A model generated the notes under the pieces. That model had not been told where the DNA came from. It saw only the letters and a list, made by a program, of their open reading frames with translations, and did not search any database. A DNA stretch of 42,861 bases from Acetobacter sp. Its GTDB lineage: Bacteria; Pseudomonadota; Alphaproteobacteria; Acetobacterales; Acetobacteraceae. Numbering within the stretch: position 1 is the first letter of the stretch; each line of letters opens with the position of its first letter. The stretch covers positions 1 to 42,861 of the forward strand of contig JAFPVE010000033.1 of the NCBI GenBank assembly GCA_017413025.1, given 5' to 3'. This document shows, in pieces, positions 29,238 to 37,224 of the stretch. Both the position numbers and the translations under genes were made by a program.

Positions 29238-30056
29238 ATGTTAAGTAGAATATTTTTCTACCGGAGTTTTACCATCGCGTTGGTCGTGTTGGTAAGTGCC
29301 TTTGGAAAAGTAAAGGCAGATGATGTCTTATCCCAGACTGTTGCGCGTTACACGGTCTATATGCATGGTTTACGGGCTATGTATTTAGATGTTACTTACT
29401 CTGATTCTCATCTGCGTTATATTGCGGCAGTTCAAGGAAAAACAGTTGGTTTAATTGGTTTGTTTCTTTCCGGAAATTTGTCTATGCATGCTGAAGGGAA
29501 TATAACAGATCGTGGATTTGTTAAACCAGAAACATTTACTTTTTCTGACGATTTTCATCATCGAGAACAACAGCTTCAAATGGTTTATAAAAAAGATGTA
29601 CCTGTTGTTGTTAAAGAAAACCCACACGATATAGGACGTGAAGTTATTACGTCACAGGAACGGACAGGGGCTGTTGATATGCTTGCTGCTCTTATAGAAG
29701 TATTAGAACAAGTAAAAATAACGCATCGTTGTGCCGAAATCAATGGTCTTCTTTTTGATGGGAGACGTTTAAGCACACTTCAAGTACATGCGCCGCAGCA
29801 GAATATGCCTCTTTCTGTTGATGTGCTTAATGTGCCGGGTAAGGAAACACTCCGTTGTGATTTTGTGCTTCATCAAATACGCGGGTTTATGCCGAGTGAA
29901 CCTGGAAAACCGAGTAAATTACATCAGTTACAACCAGGATATATCTGGTTTCAAAATATACCGACTATGGGTGTTGTTGTGTCGAGATTAGAGCTACAGC
30001 ATCCAAAAATGGGGCGTATTGTTCTTGTGTTAAGAAAATATCATCATAAACATTGA
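29238..30056 (+). CDS. Exported DUF3108 domain protein
   Basis: The 272-residue product has a Sec-type signal peptide (residues 1-27: basic start, hydrophobic core ALVVLVSAF, cleavage after KVKA). The mature part resembles DUF3108 proteins of proteobacteria: an opening TVARYTVYMHGLRAMYLDVTY strand pattern (TVARYTVYMHGL), a central region with DMLAALIEVLEQV, and a C-terminal run of beta strands ending in VSRLELQHPKMGRIVLVLRK. This suggests a periplasmic beta-rich fold. Its function is unknown. It follows the IclR gene by 24 bases and converges on glmS. The family call is from pattern recognition only. Confidence 0.7.
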   Translation: MLSRIFFYRSFTIALVVLVSAFGKVKADDVLSQTVARYTVYMHGLRAMYLDVTYSDSHLRYIAAVQGKTVGLIGLFLSGNLSMHAEGNITDRGFVKPETFTFSDDFHHREQQLQMVYKKDVPVVVKENPHDIGREVITSQERTGAVDMLAALIEVLEQVKITHRCAEINGLLFDGRRLSTLQVHAPQQNMPLSVDVLNVPGKETLRCDFVLHQIRGFMPSEPGKPSKLHQLQPGYIWFQNIPTMGVVVSRLELQHPKMGRIVLVLRKYHHKH

Positions 30057-30095
30057 CAAATGTGATAAACAAAAAGCAATAAGTCACTCAAAGAA

Positions 30096-31922
30096 TTATT
30101 CTACCGTAACGCATTTTGCAAGATTGCGAGGTTGGTCAACATCTGTTCCTTTGAGGACAGCGACTTCGTAAGCTAATATTTGCAAAGGGATGGCATAAAG
30201 AATAGGGGTTACAAAATGATGCACATGTGGCAGCACAATACTTTGCTCAACAATTTTTGAAATGTGTTTATTGCCTTCTGTATCGGTAAAAACAAATAAT
30301 TTCCCTCCTCGTGCTTTGGCTTCTTGTAAGTTTGAAAGTGTTTTATCAAAGAGAGGACCATAGGGAAGTGTCGCGATAATAGGAAGAGAGCTATCAATTA
30401 AAGAAATTGGACCATGTTTCATTTCGCCTGCGGCATAGGCTTCGGCATGTATATAAGAAATTTCTTTAAGTTTAAGAGCACCTTCCATAGCAATGGGAAA
30501 AAGACTGTTTCTACCGAGGTAAAGGACATTATGTTTTTCTACTATATGTCGTGCTATTGCCCGAATAGCATCAGCTTGTTTGAAAACTTCAGCTGCACAA
30601 CCAGGTAAATTGAGAAGGGCAGAAACGAGTTCTTCTTCACGTAACGGATCAAGTGTTTCTCGGCTACGTGCTATTGCAATAGTGAGACAGGCTAAAACAG
30701 TCAGTTGAGCAGTAAAAGCTTTCGTTGAAGCAACAGAAATTTCAGGTCCTGCGATGGTTTCTAGAACCACATCACTTTTGCGTGCCATACTACTATGGGC
30801 AACGTTAAGAATAGAAATAATATGAGCTGCATTGTCTCGTAAAGTGTGTAAAGCAGCTAGTGTATCAGCAGTTTCACCAGATTGTGAAACAAGGATGCCA
30901 AGAGAATGGGGTGTAAGAGGGGGATTGCGATAGCGTAATTCGCTTGCAATATCAATATCGACAGGCAGACGTGCAATTTCTTCTAACCAATAACGCCCAA
31001 CCAGAGCAGCATAATAAGCAGATCCGCAGGCTGTCATAACAGCTCTAGGGATTTGTTCAAGGAGAAATGGAAGAGGTGGAAGAACAACTTGTCGTGTTGA
31101 AGGGTTGATAAGGCGCTGAAGAGTTTGCCCAATGACAAGCGGATGCTCGTGGAGTTCTTTTTCCATGTAATGGCGATAACCATCTTTATGAGTCGTGGAA
31201 TCAGCTAATTTTGTATGCTGAATAGCACGTTGAACAGGTTTGCCATCAAATGTCATGAATTCTGGAGGAGAATGTGCTGTAAGAACAACGCAATCTCCAC
31301 TGTTCATATAAGTAATACTTTGTGTAAAAGGAGCAAGAGCAAGAGAATCTGAAGCTAAAAACATTTCTTGCTCACCAAATCCTATAGTCAAAGGGGCGTT
31401 ATAGCAAGCACCTATGATTAAACCATCATGTTCTGCAAAGATCATAGCAACAGCATAGGCACCTTCTAAACGAGAAAGTGCTTGAAGAGCTGCTTCTTTG
31501 GGAGAGGCACCTTGCTGTAAATAATAGTCGACTAAAAGGGCTATAGTTTCACTATCTGTGTCCGTTTCAAAAACTTGTCCAATATTTTCAAGTTTTTGAC
31601 GAATGGCTTCAAAATTTTCAATAATACCATTGTGTACAATAGCAACACGGCGAGTGCTATGAGGATGAGCGTTACAAGTGGTTGGTGCGCCATGTGTCGC
31701 CCAGCGTGTATGTCCAATACCTGTTGTGCCATCAAGTGGAGAAGTTTTAAGAACTGCGGAGAGGTTATCAAGTTTACCTGCGGCACGCCTCCGTTCTATT
31801 TGTCCATCAACAAGGGTGGCAATACCTGCAGAATCATAACCACGATATTCAAGCCTTCGTAATCCCTCAAAAACAATAGGGGCTGCTTGTTGTCTACCTA
31901 CTGCACCACAAATTCCGCACAT
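30096..31922 (-). CDS. glmS: Glutamine--fructose-6-phosphate aminotransferase (isomerizing)
   Basis: GlmS makes glucosamine-6-phosphate from fructose-6-phosphate and glutamine, the entry step to peptidoglycan and lipid A sugars. The 608-residue product starts with MCGICGAVG, where Cys2 becomes the N-terminal glutaminase nucleophile after Met removal, followed by RRLEYRGYDSAG and GHTRWATHG. The C-terminal half has two SIS sugar-isomerase domains (TACGSAYYAA; SQSGETADT; YLGRNSLFPIAMEGALKLKEISYIHAEAY, read as GRNSLFPIAMEGALKLKE) and the end NLAKCVTVE. It lies 3 bases downstream of glmU on the same strand. No ribozyme-like leader is present. Confidence 0.97.
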   Translation of the reverse strand: MCGICGAVGRQQAAPIVFEGLRRLEYRGYDSAGIATLVDGQIERRRAAGKLDNLSAVLKTSPLDGTTGIGHTRWATHGAPTTCNAHPHSTRRVAIVHNGIIENFEAIRQKLENIGQVFETDTDSETIALLVDYYLQQGASPKEAALQALSRLEGAYAVAMIFAEHDGLIIGACYNAPLTIGFGEQEMFLASDSLALAPFTQSITYMNSGDCVVLTAHSPPEFMTFDGKPVQRAIQHTKLADSTTHKDGYRHYMEKELHEHPLVIGQTLQRLINPSTRQVVLPPLPFLLEQIPRAVMTACGSAYYAALVGRYWLEEIARLPVDIDIASELRYRNPPLTPHSLGILVSQSGETADTLAALHTLRDNAAHIISILNVAHSSMARKSDVVLETIAGPEISVASTKAFTAQLTVLACLTIAIARSRETLDPLREEELVSALLNLPGCAAEVFKQADAIRAIARHIVEKHNVLYLGRNSLFPIAMEGALKLKEISYIHAEAYAAGEMKHGPISLIDSSLPIIATLPYGPLFDKTLSNLQEAKARGGKLFVFTDTEGNKHISKIVEQSIVLPHVHHFVTPILYAIPLQILAYEVAVLKGTDVDQPRNLAKCVTVE

Positions 31923-31925
31923 AAA

Positions 31926-33263
31926 TTACTTCCTTTTTTTTGCTTTGCAAGAATCTTTGAAATATTTACCATAACCAGCGCGGTTTTGTTGGCGTGATCT
32001 TCCAAAAGCCATGGCTTCTGCAGGTACATCATCGGTGACAGTACTACCAGCGGCAACAAAAGCGTTATCACCGATATGAAGGGGAGCCACTAAAACAGAA
32101 TTTGAACCGATGAAAACATCCTTACCAAGGGTTGTATGGTGCTTGAATGTGCCATCATAGTTACAAAAAATAGTACCAGCCCCCACATTACTTTGTATAC
32201 CGATATCAGCATCACCGACATAAGATAAATGATTAACCTTTGTGTGATCTCTGAGGTGAGTATTTTTGATCTCAACAAAATTACCAACTCTACTGCGATG
32301 TCCAATAACGCTTTCTGGGCGTATGCGGGCATAAGGTCCAACGATAGCCCCTGATTGAATAAGACATCCTTCTAAATGGCTAAAGGCGCGAACGACAACA
32401 TCTTTACAAAGAGTGACGCCAGGTCCAAAAACAACATGGGGTTCAATAAGGACATCATGAGAAAATTGAGTGTCAGCGCTAAAAAAAACGGTATCAGGGG
32501 CAATAAGGGTAACCCCGGCGTCTAAAGCCTTGGTGCGAAGGTGTTGTTGTACAACGGCTTCAGCTGCAGCAAGTTCTGCGCGGGAGTTAATACCCATGAG
32601 TTCACTTTCTGGAGCTTCTACGGCTCTTACAAGGGCATGTTCAGCAATAGCCAGCCCAACAACATCGGTGAGATAAAACTCTGCTTTTGTATTATTGTTC
32701 TCAACAGCGTAGAGCCAACGACGTAAGTCTGTGGAATCGGCACAAAACACGCCAGCATTACATAGGTTTATGGCACGTTCTTCCTCTGTTGCATCAGACC
32801 ATTCAACAATACGACTCACGGAACCATTGCATTCAATAATACGCCCATAACGGTTAGGATGAGTTGCTCGCATAGCGAGAAGAGCCAAAGAAACACGAGG
32901 TTGGCGTCGTTCATAGAGAAGGCGCGTTAAAGTTTGAGAAGAGATTAACGGATTATCGGCGTAAAGAATGGCGACATCGCCATCCCCAAAAAATGCTTCT
33001 GCTTGAAGAGCAGCATGGGCGGTGCCAAGTCGTTCTGTTTGAATAACGGTTGGAAAAGGTTCCGCTAATCGGGCAACATCTTCCATATCGGGACCGATCA
33101 CAATAACTAACTGATCAAAAACTTCGGTCGCATGCTCGATGAGATAAGCAAGCATGGGTTTTCCAGCAATGGGATGCATGGCTTTAGGGCGGGAAGATTG
33201 CATACGTGTGCCTAACCCGGCGGCTAAAATGATGCCTGTTGTAGGGCGAGAAAAATGTTTCAA
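31926..33263 (-). CDS. glmU: Bifunctional N-acetylglucosamine-1-phosphate uridyltransferase / glucosamine-1-phosphate acetyltransferase
   Basis: GlmU acetylates glucosamine-1-phosphate and then forms UDP-GlcNAc. The 445-residue product has the nucleotidyltransferase signature LAAGLGTRMQSSRPKAMHP near residue 15, the YADNPL metal-binding Asp, and the EWSDATEEE and LCNAGVF segments. The C-terminal half is a left-handed beta helix of hexapeptide repeats with the acetyltransferase residues in VGNFVEIKNTHL, NHLSYVGDADIG and NYDGTFKHHT. glmU-glmS in this order is usual in alphaproteobacteria. The gene probably has its own promoter just upstream. Confidence 0.96.
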   Translation of the reverse strand: MKHFSRPTTGIILAAGLGTRMQSSRPKAMHPIAGKPMLAYLIEHATEVFDQLVIVIGPDMEDVARLAEPFPTVIQTERLGTAHAALQAEAFFGDGDVAILYADNPLISSQTLTRLLYERRQPRVSLALLAMRATHPNRYGRIIECNGSVSRIVEWSDATEEERAINLCNAGVFCADSTDLRRWLYAVENNNTKAEFYLTDVVGLAIAEHALVRAVEAPESELMGINSRAELAAAEAVVQQHLRTKALDAGVTLIAPDTVFFSADTQFSHDVLIEPHVVFGPGVTLCKDVVVRAFSHLEGCLIQSGAIVGPYARIRPESVIGHRSRVGNFVEIKNTHLRDHTKVNHLSYVGDADIGIQSNVGAGTIFCNYDGTFKHHTTLGKDVFIGSNSVLVAPLHIGDNAFVAAGSTVTDDVPAEAMAFGRSRQQNRAGYGKYFKDSCKAKKRK

Positions 33264-33330
33264 TAGTTTTACTCTAAAAAGACCCGCAAATAGGCGGTGA
33301 AAAGGTTAAAAAAGATAAAAAGTGCAAACC

Positions 33331-33336
33331 ATTATA
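33331..33336 (-). promoter_or_regulatory. Candidate -10 box for glmU-glmS
   Basis: Read on the minus strand, these six bases are a perfect TATAAT, lying just after the stop codon of the glycosyltransferase gene and about 68 bases before the glmU ATG. No clear -35 is seen 16-18 bases upstream. A weak terminator-like hairpin (CCGC/GCGG followed by TCTTTTT, at about 33269-33290) lies between it and glmU, which could also attenuate read-through. Confidence is limited by the missing -35. Confidence 0.35.
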
Positions 33337-33338
33337 TC

Positions 33339-34427
33339 TTATTTTAAGCCTGTGAGTGTGTGTATTTTTTGGAGGATTAAATTTCCGTTTTTCGTAAAGA
33401 TTTCAGGGGAAAATTTTTGATCGATATAGGCTTTGGCACGTGACCCAGTAGGCGCGAGAAGGTGAGGATTATGGAGAGCATTTTTAATAGCGTTGCTGAG
33501 AATAATGGGATTATTAGGTGGAACAGACCATCCTGTTTCGTCATTTTGGACGGAATATTTGAGCTCACCAACGTACGAGGCGATAACGGGGAGACCCACT
33601 TGCATAGCCTCATGTGCAGCAATGCAGAATCCCTCCCAGAGAGAGGGTTGTAAGTAGAGATGGAGGGAGGCAAGGAAGGGTTGAGGGTTTTGGAGGAATC
33701 CAGTGAGGGTAACGTGGTTTTGGAGATTGTAGTGAGAGATAAGATATTGAAGTTTTTGATACTCTGGACCTTCGCCAGCGATTGTGACATGGAAAGGGAT
33801 AGAAAGGGTTTCGCTATCTAACAGGGAGAGTGCTTTGAGGAGGATATCATAGCCTTTTACAGGATGAAGCCTACCTAGGGATCCTAAACGAAGGGGGGTG
33901 CCGGGTTGCCAAGGTTGAGCGATATGAGAAGGACCTGCTCGAAAAATAGGCCAACACATAAGCTTTTCGTGAGGGATATGTAAAACACGTGTTGTCATAT
34001 CGGCAACAGACTGTGAATCAGCTATCCACAAGCACGATGCTTGGCGGCGTAAATATAAAAGTATACGATTACAAAAACTTAAATGTTCGCTATGTTGCCA
34101 GCTTACAACAGGAATGCGTAGTGTTTGTCCAACGATTTGTCCGAGCAAAGTGCTTCGTATAAGAGAAGTCCAAATAAGGTCTGGTTTATATGTTTGAATG
34201 TTTTTATATAACCAGATCAATGCTGAGAAATGGTCTTCACTATTTCCTGATCGTACAACAACATTAAGTTTAGCTTTTTTCCATGCGGGCAGTGCAAGAG
34301 CATCTCTTCTATAGAGAGCAAAAATGGTCACTTCATGCCCTGACTCTTGAAAAACGCGACAAATAGCAGGAACGGGACATTCAGCACCACCAAAGCCTGT
34401 CGAGTTAATAACATAAGCAATGCGCAT
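33339..34427 (-). CDS. Glycosyltransferase, GT4 family, GT-B fold
   Basis: The 362-residue product begins with MRIAYVINSTGFGGAE, the usual nucleotide-sugar GT-B start in which GGAE follows the first loop. The second half has GSLGRLHPVKGYDILLKAL, the TIAGEGPEYQKL strand, LTGFLQNPQPFLASL and the EX7E motif in WEGFCIAAHEAM, all typical of retaining GT4 enzymes. It probably transfers a sugar to a lipid or saccharide acceptor on the cytoplasmic face. The donor cannot be read. It is the last gene of the minus-strand envelope-lipid run, 10 bases after the nucleotidyltransferase gene, so it may glycosylate the sphingolipid made by this locus. Confidence 0.85.
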   Translation of the reverse strand: MRIAYVINSTGFGGAECPVPAICRVFQESGHEVTIFALYRRDALALPAWKKAKLNVVVRSGNSEDHFSALIWLYKNIQTYKPDLIWTSLIRSTLLGQIVGQTLRIPVVSWQHSEHLSFCNRILLYLRRQASCLWIADSQSVADMTTRVLHIPHEKLMCWPIFRAGPSHIAQPWQPGTPLRLGSLGRLHPVKGYDILLKALSLLDSETLSIPFHVTIAGEGPEYQKLQYLISHYNLQNHVTLTGFLQNPQPFLASLHLYLQPSLWEGFCIAAHEAMQVGLPVIASYVGELKYSVQNDETGWSVPPNNPIILSNAIKNALHNPHLLAPTGSRAKAYIDQKFSPEIFTKNGNLILQKIHTLTGLK

Positions 34428-34437
34428 GGATATTCAT

Positions 34438-35283
34438 TTATTCGCTGAATTGCTGAAAGTCAGTTAGCGCAATTTTTTCTGCTAATACGATATCAGCAGG
34501 TTTATCGACATCAACAGCGGCTCTGCCATCAGAAAGAGGAATGAGTTTTGCGCGTGCGCCTGTCCGTATAAAAATATGTTTATACAACGCATGAGAACTT
34601 AACAAGCCCAATGCAGCGCGTAAAAATGTTATAGGTCCTAGCGTCCACGCAATACGAAGCGGATTCTTACGGTTTTTTTCTACAATACGCCATAGTGTAG
34701 CGACTTGTGCAGAAATCGGTGTTTGAAATAAAAAAAGATTGCAACCCGAAAAAACCATGTCTGTGAGATGAATATATGTTCGTTTTGTAGGAGGGACATC
34801 TCGCTGAATACATGCTTTCAAAGCTACAGCAGCAGCAATGTCGTTATGGGGTGTAATGGCGTTTAGAAACTCTATAATCCATTGGGGTTGAAGTAAGGCA
34901 TTATCGGCTGTTGTGACAAGCAAAGGAGTTCCAAAACGTTTTAACCCGTCTAATACGCTCGCACTAGGGCCTTCATCTTGCGCAGGAATAAGGAGGATAT
35001 CGTCAGAAATAATTTTTTTAAGAAGTTCTGGGTGCGAAGCACAAACAACAATCTGACCAATAGCGGGCACAGCGCGAAGGCTTGTAATAACACGTAATAA
35101 CATAGGCACGCCTGCAATCGGGAGAAGGGCTTTAAGCATAACACCACCTGCAGCAGCGACAGGGTCAACAACATGAGGGCGTTCACCTGCCAAAATAAAA
35201 GCTGTAAGCTTTTCTTTTGAATTTTTTAACACTATGTTCTTCAGCAAGGGCTGCTTTTGTAATGAATCTATTGATGTGTTCAT
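34438..35283 (-). CDS. MobA-like NTP transferase domain protein of unknown substrate
   Basis: The 281-residue product has a GT-A-type nucleotidyltransferase fold: a P-loop-like start FILAGERP followed by DPVAAAGGVMLKALLPIAGVPML, with the catalytic-type lysine in KALLPIAG, then VTTADNALLQPQ with the metal-binding Asp. The start differs from the standard LAGGxGxRM signature by an insertion, as in a subgroup near alphaproteobacterial lipid genes. A hydrophobic segment at about 215-240 may bind membrane. It overlaps the hydroxylase gene by 4 bases. It may activate a head-group precursor with CTP or another NTP; the substrate is inferred only from context. Confidence 0.75.
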   Translation of the reverse strand: MNTSIDSLQKQPLLKNIVLKNSKEKLTAFILAGERPHVVDPVAAAGGVMLKALLPIAGVPMLLRVITSLRAVPAIGQIVVCASHPELLKKIISDDILLIPAQDEGPSASVLDGLKRFGTPLLVTTADNALLQPQWIIEFLNAITPHNDIAAAVALKACIQRDVPPTKRTYIHLTDMVFSGCNLFLFQTPISAQVATLWRIVEKNRKNPLRIAWTLGPITFLRAALGLLSSHALYKHIFIRTGARAKLIPLSDGRAAVDVDKPADIVLAEKIALTDFQQFSE

Positions 35284-36065
35284 GGTGATTGTCGTATCTC
35301 TGAACGGGCACCATCAGGGCGATCGCGTGGCGGAGCACCTGTGATTTTCATAACCCATGGGTAGCGTTCTGCGGCTTGGAGATCGTAGCCAAGATTAAAA
35401 ACAGTTGGACTCCGTGGACAGGATTTCGCATCAACACAATAGGTCCCAAATAAACGATCAATCACAAAGCTGGTAATACCGTGATTAACGTCTTCGTTGT
35501 GAAAATGGTGTAAAAGATGGAGAGCTTTCATCCGCTGGATCCAACGAGAACGCGGTTTATAGTTGAGGTGTTGAATACAATGAAAAAATTCATAAATACA
35601 AGTAATAATAATACCTGTACCAACGCTGGCACAAGCCGCACCAATGCCACCGATAAGATAACCAATAGGCGCTGTGATGACAATAATGGTTGGAATTGTT
35701 GTTATGGGTGATCCAAAAAGCACATTAAGAAGATGAGGGTCTTGATGATGATCAAAATGAATACGTTTCCATAAAGCAGCTGTCCATCGGTTTTTATACA
35801 GTAAATGACCATGGAGCACATAACGATGGAGAATATACCAAGCGAACGGATAAACCAATATAACAGCGACAATTGCAAGGAGTGTCGTCAGCCAGCCTGA
35901 AAAATAGAAAAAACTACCAGTAAAACACACGATAATAAGGGCAAAATAAAGCAAGATAGTAGAATGAGTAAGATATGCTACCCAAAGGTGTGAAAGGTTC
36001 ATTTTCCCGAGGTCAAAACTGCGACCTGTTTTTAATGAATGGTTTTGGAGTGTACGACGTATCAT
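35280..36065 (-). CDS. Membrane fatty-acid hydroxylase / sterol desaturase superfamily protein
   Basis: The 261-residue product has four or so transmembrane helices (about 33-55, 60-80, 120-142, 145-165) and the eight-histidine di-iron pattern of this superfamily: His80-x4-His85, His103-x2-His106-His107, His162-x3-His166 and His183-x2-His186-His187. Such enzymes use oxygen and a di-iron centre to hydroxylate lipids at the membrane surface. In this locus a likely substrate is the fatty acyl chain or the sphingoid base. It overlaps lptG and the NTP transferase gene by 4 bases each, so all three are coupled. Carotenoid or sterol work is less likely from context. Confidence 0.85.
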   Translation of the reverse strand: MIRRTLQNHSLKTGRSFDLGKMNLSHLWVAYLTHSTILLYFALIIVCFTGSFFYFSGWLTTLLAIVAVILVYPFAWYILHRYVLHGHLLYKNRWTAALWKRIHFDHHQDPHLLNVLFGSPITTIPTIIVITAPIGYLIGGIGAACASVGTGIIITCIYEFFHCIQHLNYKPRSRWIQRMKALHLLHHFHNEDVNHGITSFVIDRLFGTYCVDAKSCPRSPTVFNLGYDLQAAERYPWVMKITGAPPRDRPDGARSEIRQSP

Positions 36066-37141
36066 ATTTCATTCCTTAAAAGTGTATTCAGTGCCCATAA
36101 TATAAAAATAACTAATCCTGAGAGAGTTGCAACTATTGGTGGAAGAATCTCTGCATTACCTAAAGCACGTAATAAACCTTGCGTGACAATAAGGAGTAAC
36201 CCTATGGAAAGGCAGCGTATAGGAATCCAGCTCTGAAAACCGGTACGGGGTGGGATATAAATAACAGGCATTGTAAGTAAAACAAGGGCACAGAGGAAGA
36301 GAGGAAGAAAGAATCGTTCTAAAATACTTGTTTCTAACAGAGCAGGAGGAAAAGCAGAGGGAAAACGACCATATAACGTCTTGAGGATTGTCCATGTTGA
36401 AAAGGACGGGTTTTGTATAGAAAGGCGTATAAAATCATCAGGTGTAAGGTGCGTTGACCAGTATATTTTGTCTTGAGAGGGGTTATAGGCAAAGAGAGAG
36501 TTTTTGATTTGAATACGGTAAGTCTTTTGAAGTTGCCAATGATATGTGTTGAGATAGTGGGCGTTTTGGGCATGAATCGTTTGAGAAAGTATGCCTGTAG
36601 AAGGGTCTCGCATATAAATGTCAATGTCAGAGAGCGTTTTTCCTCCATCAGAGAGATAGCCAACGTGAATAATTCGTGTTCCGTTTTGTATCCAAAAAGC
36701 ACGTCCGTTTTGATCGGGATGAGGGTCTGTCTTATTCCACCATGTGTAATAGGTAAGTTCTGAATGCGGAATAATTTGATCTGTGAGGAAAAATCCAAAA
36801 AATCCAATGAGTAATGTTGCCGGAATAAGATATTTGTAAAGAGTGAAGGAGGACATACCTGCGGCGCGTAGAGTGGGAATTTCACTGCTAAAGGTCATTT
36901 GTGTGAGCATAAACAGAGTACCGATTAACATACCCGGCGGTAAGGCATTAGAGATAAGAAAGGGGAATCTTAGTATGGCATAATAAAAAACACCCCGTAA
37001 TCCTAAATGCCGCTGTAAAATAGGCGTTGTTTGCTCGAGTAAAGAGAGGAGTTCTAATAAGCCTGCAATGGCTGCAGAGCATAATAAAACACGAGTAATA
37101 AGAGCGATAGAAAGGTATCGTAACAAAACGTAATGTGACAT
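36062..37141 (-). CDS. lptG: LptG-type permease of an Lpt-like lipid exporter
   Basis: The YjgP/YjgQ-family product (359 residues) has three N-terminal transmembrane helices (to about residue 120), a periplasmic beta-jellyroll-type domain at about 125-265, and three C-terminal helices. It shows the family pattern PPGMLIGTLFMLTQMT with SEIPTLRAAGMSSF, the conserved cytoplasmic loop contacting the ATPase. LptF and LptG with LptB2 extract lipopolysaccharide from the inner membrane. Here the pair lies inside a sphingolipid locus, so it may be a dedicated paralogue for sphingolipid export; no lptB is in the window. The LptG rather than LptF label rests on order and length. Confidence 0.8.
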   Translation of the reverse strand: MSHYVLLRYLSIALITRVLLCSAAIAGLLELLSLLEQTTPILQRHLGLRGVFYYAILRFPFLISNALPPGMLIGTLFMLTQMTFSSEIPTLRAAGMSSFTLYKYLIPATLLIGFFGFFLTDQIIPHSELTYYTWWNKTDPHPDQNGRAFWIQNGTRIIHVGYLSDGGKTLSDIDIYMRDPSTGILSQTIHAQNAHYLNTYHWQLQKTYRIQIKNSLFAYNPSQDKIYWSTHLTPDDFIRLSIQNPSFSTWTILKTLYGRFPSAFPPALLETSILERFFLPLFLCALVLLTMPVIYIPPRTGFQSWIPIRCLSIGLLLIVTQGLLRALGNAEILPPIVATLSGLVIFILWALNTLLRNEI

Positions 37142-37224
37142 GACATAATATAGGGGAAGAAAGAAAAGATTTATAAAAAGACTAGTCCTTAATGTGAAAT
37201 TATACGATGTAAAGGAGAATTACG

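Noticed and set aside
33269-33290. Intrinsic terminator between the glycosyltransferase gene and glmU on the minus strand
   Set aside because: The stem is only about 4 bp although a T-rich run follows; I mention it under the glmU promoter but do not list it as a terminator.
36334-36885. 183-codon minus-strand frame inside lptG
   Set aside because: It is an alternate frame of a clear YjgP/YjgQ-family gene; length arises from low stop density, not from a recognisable protein.
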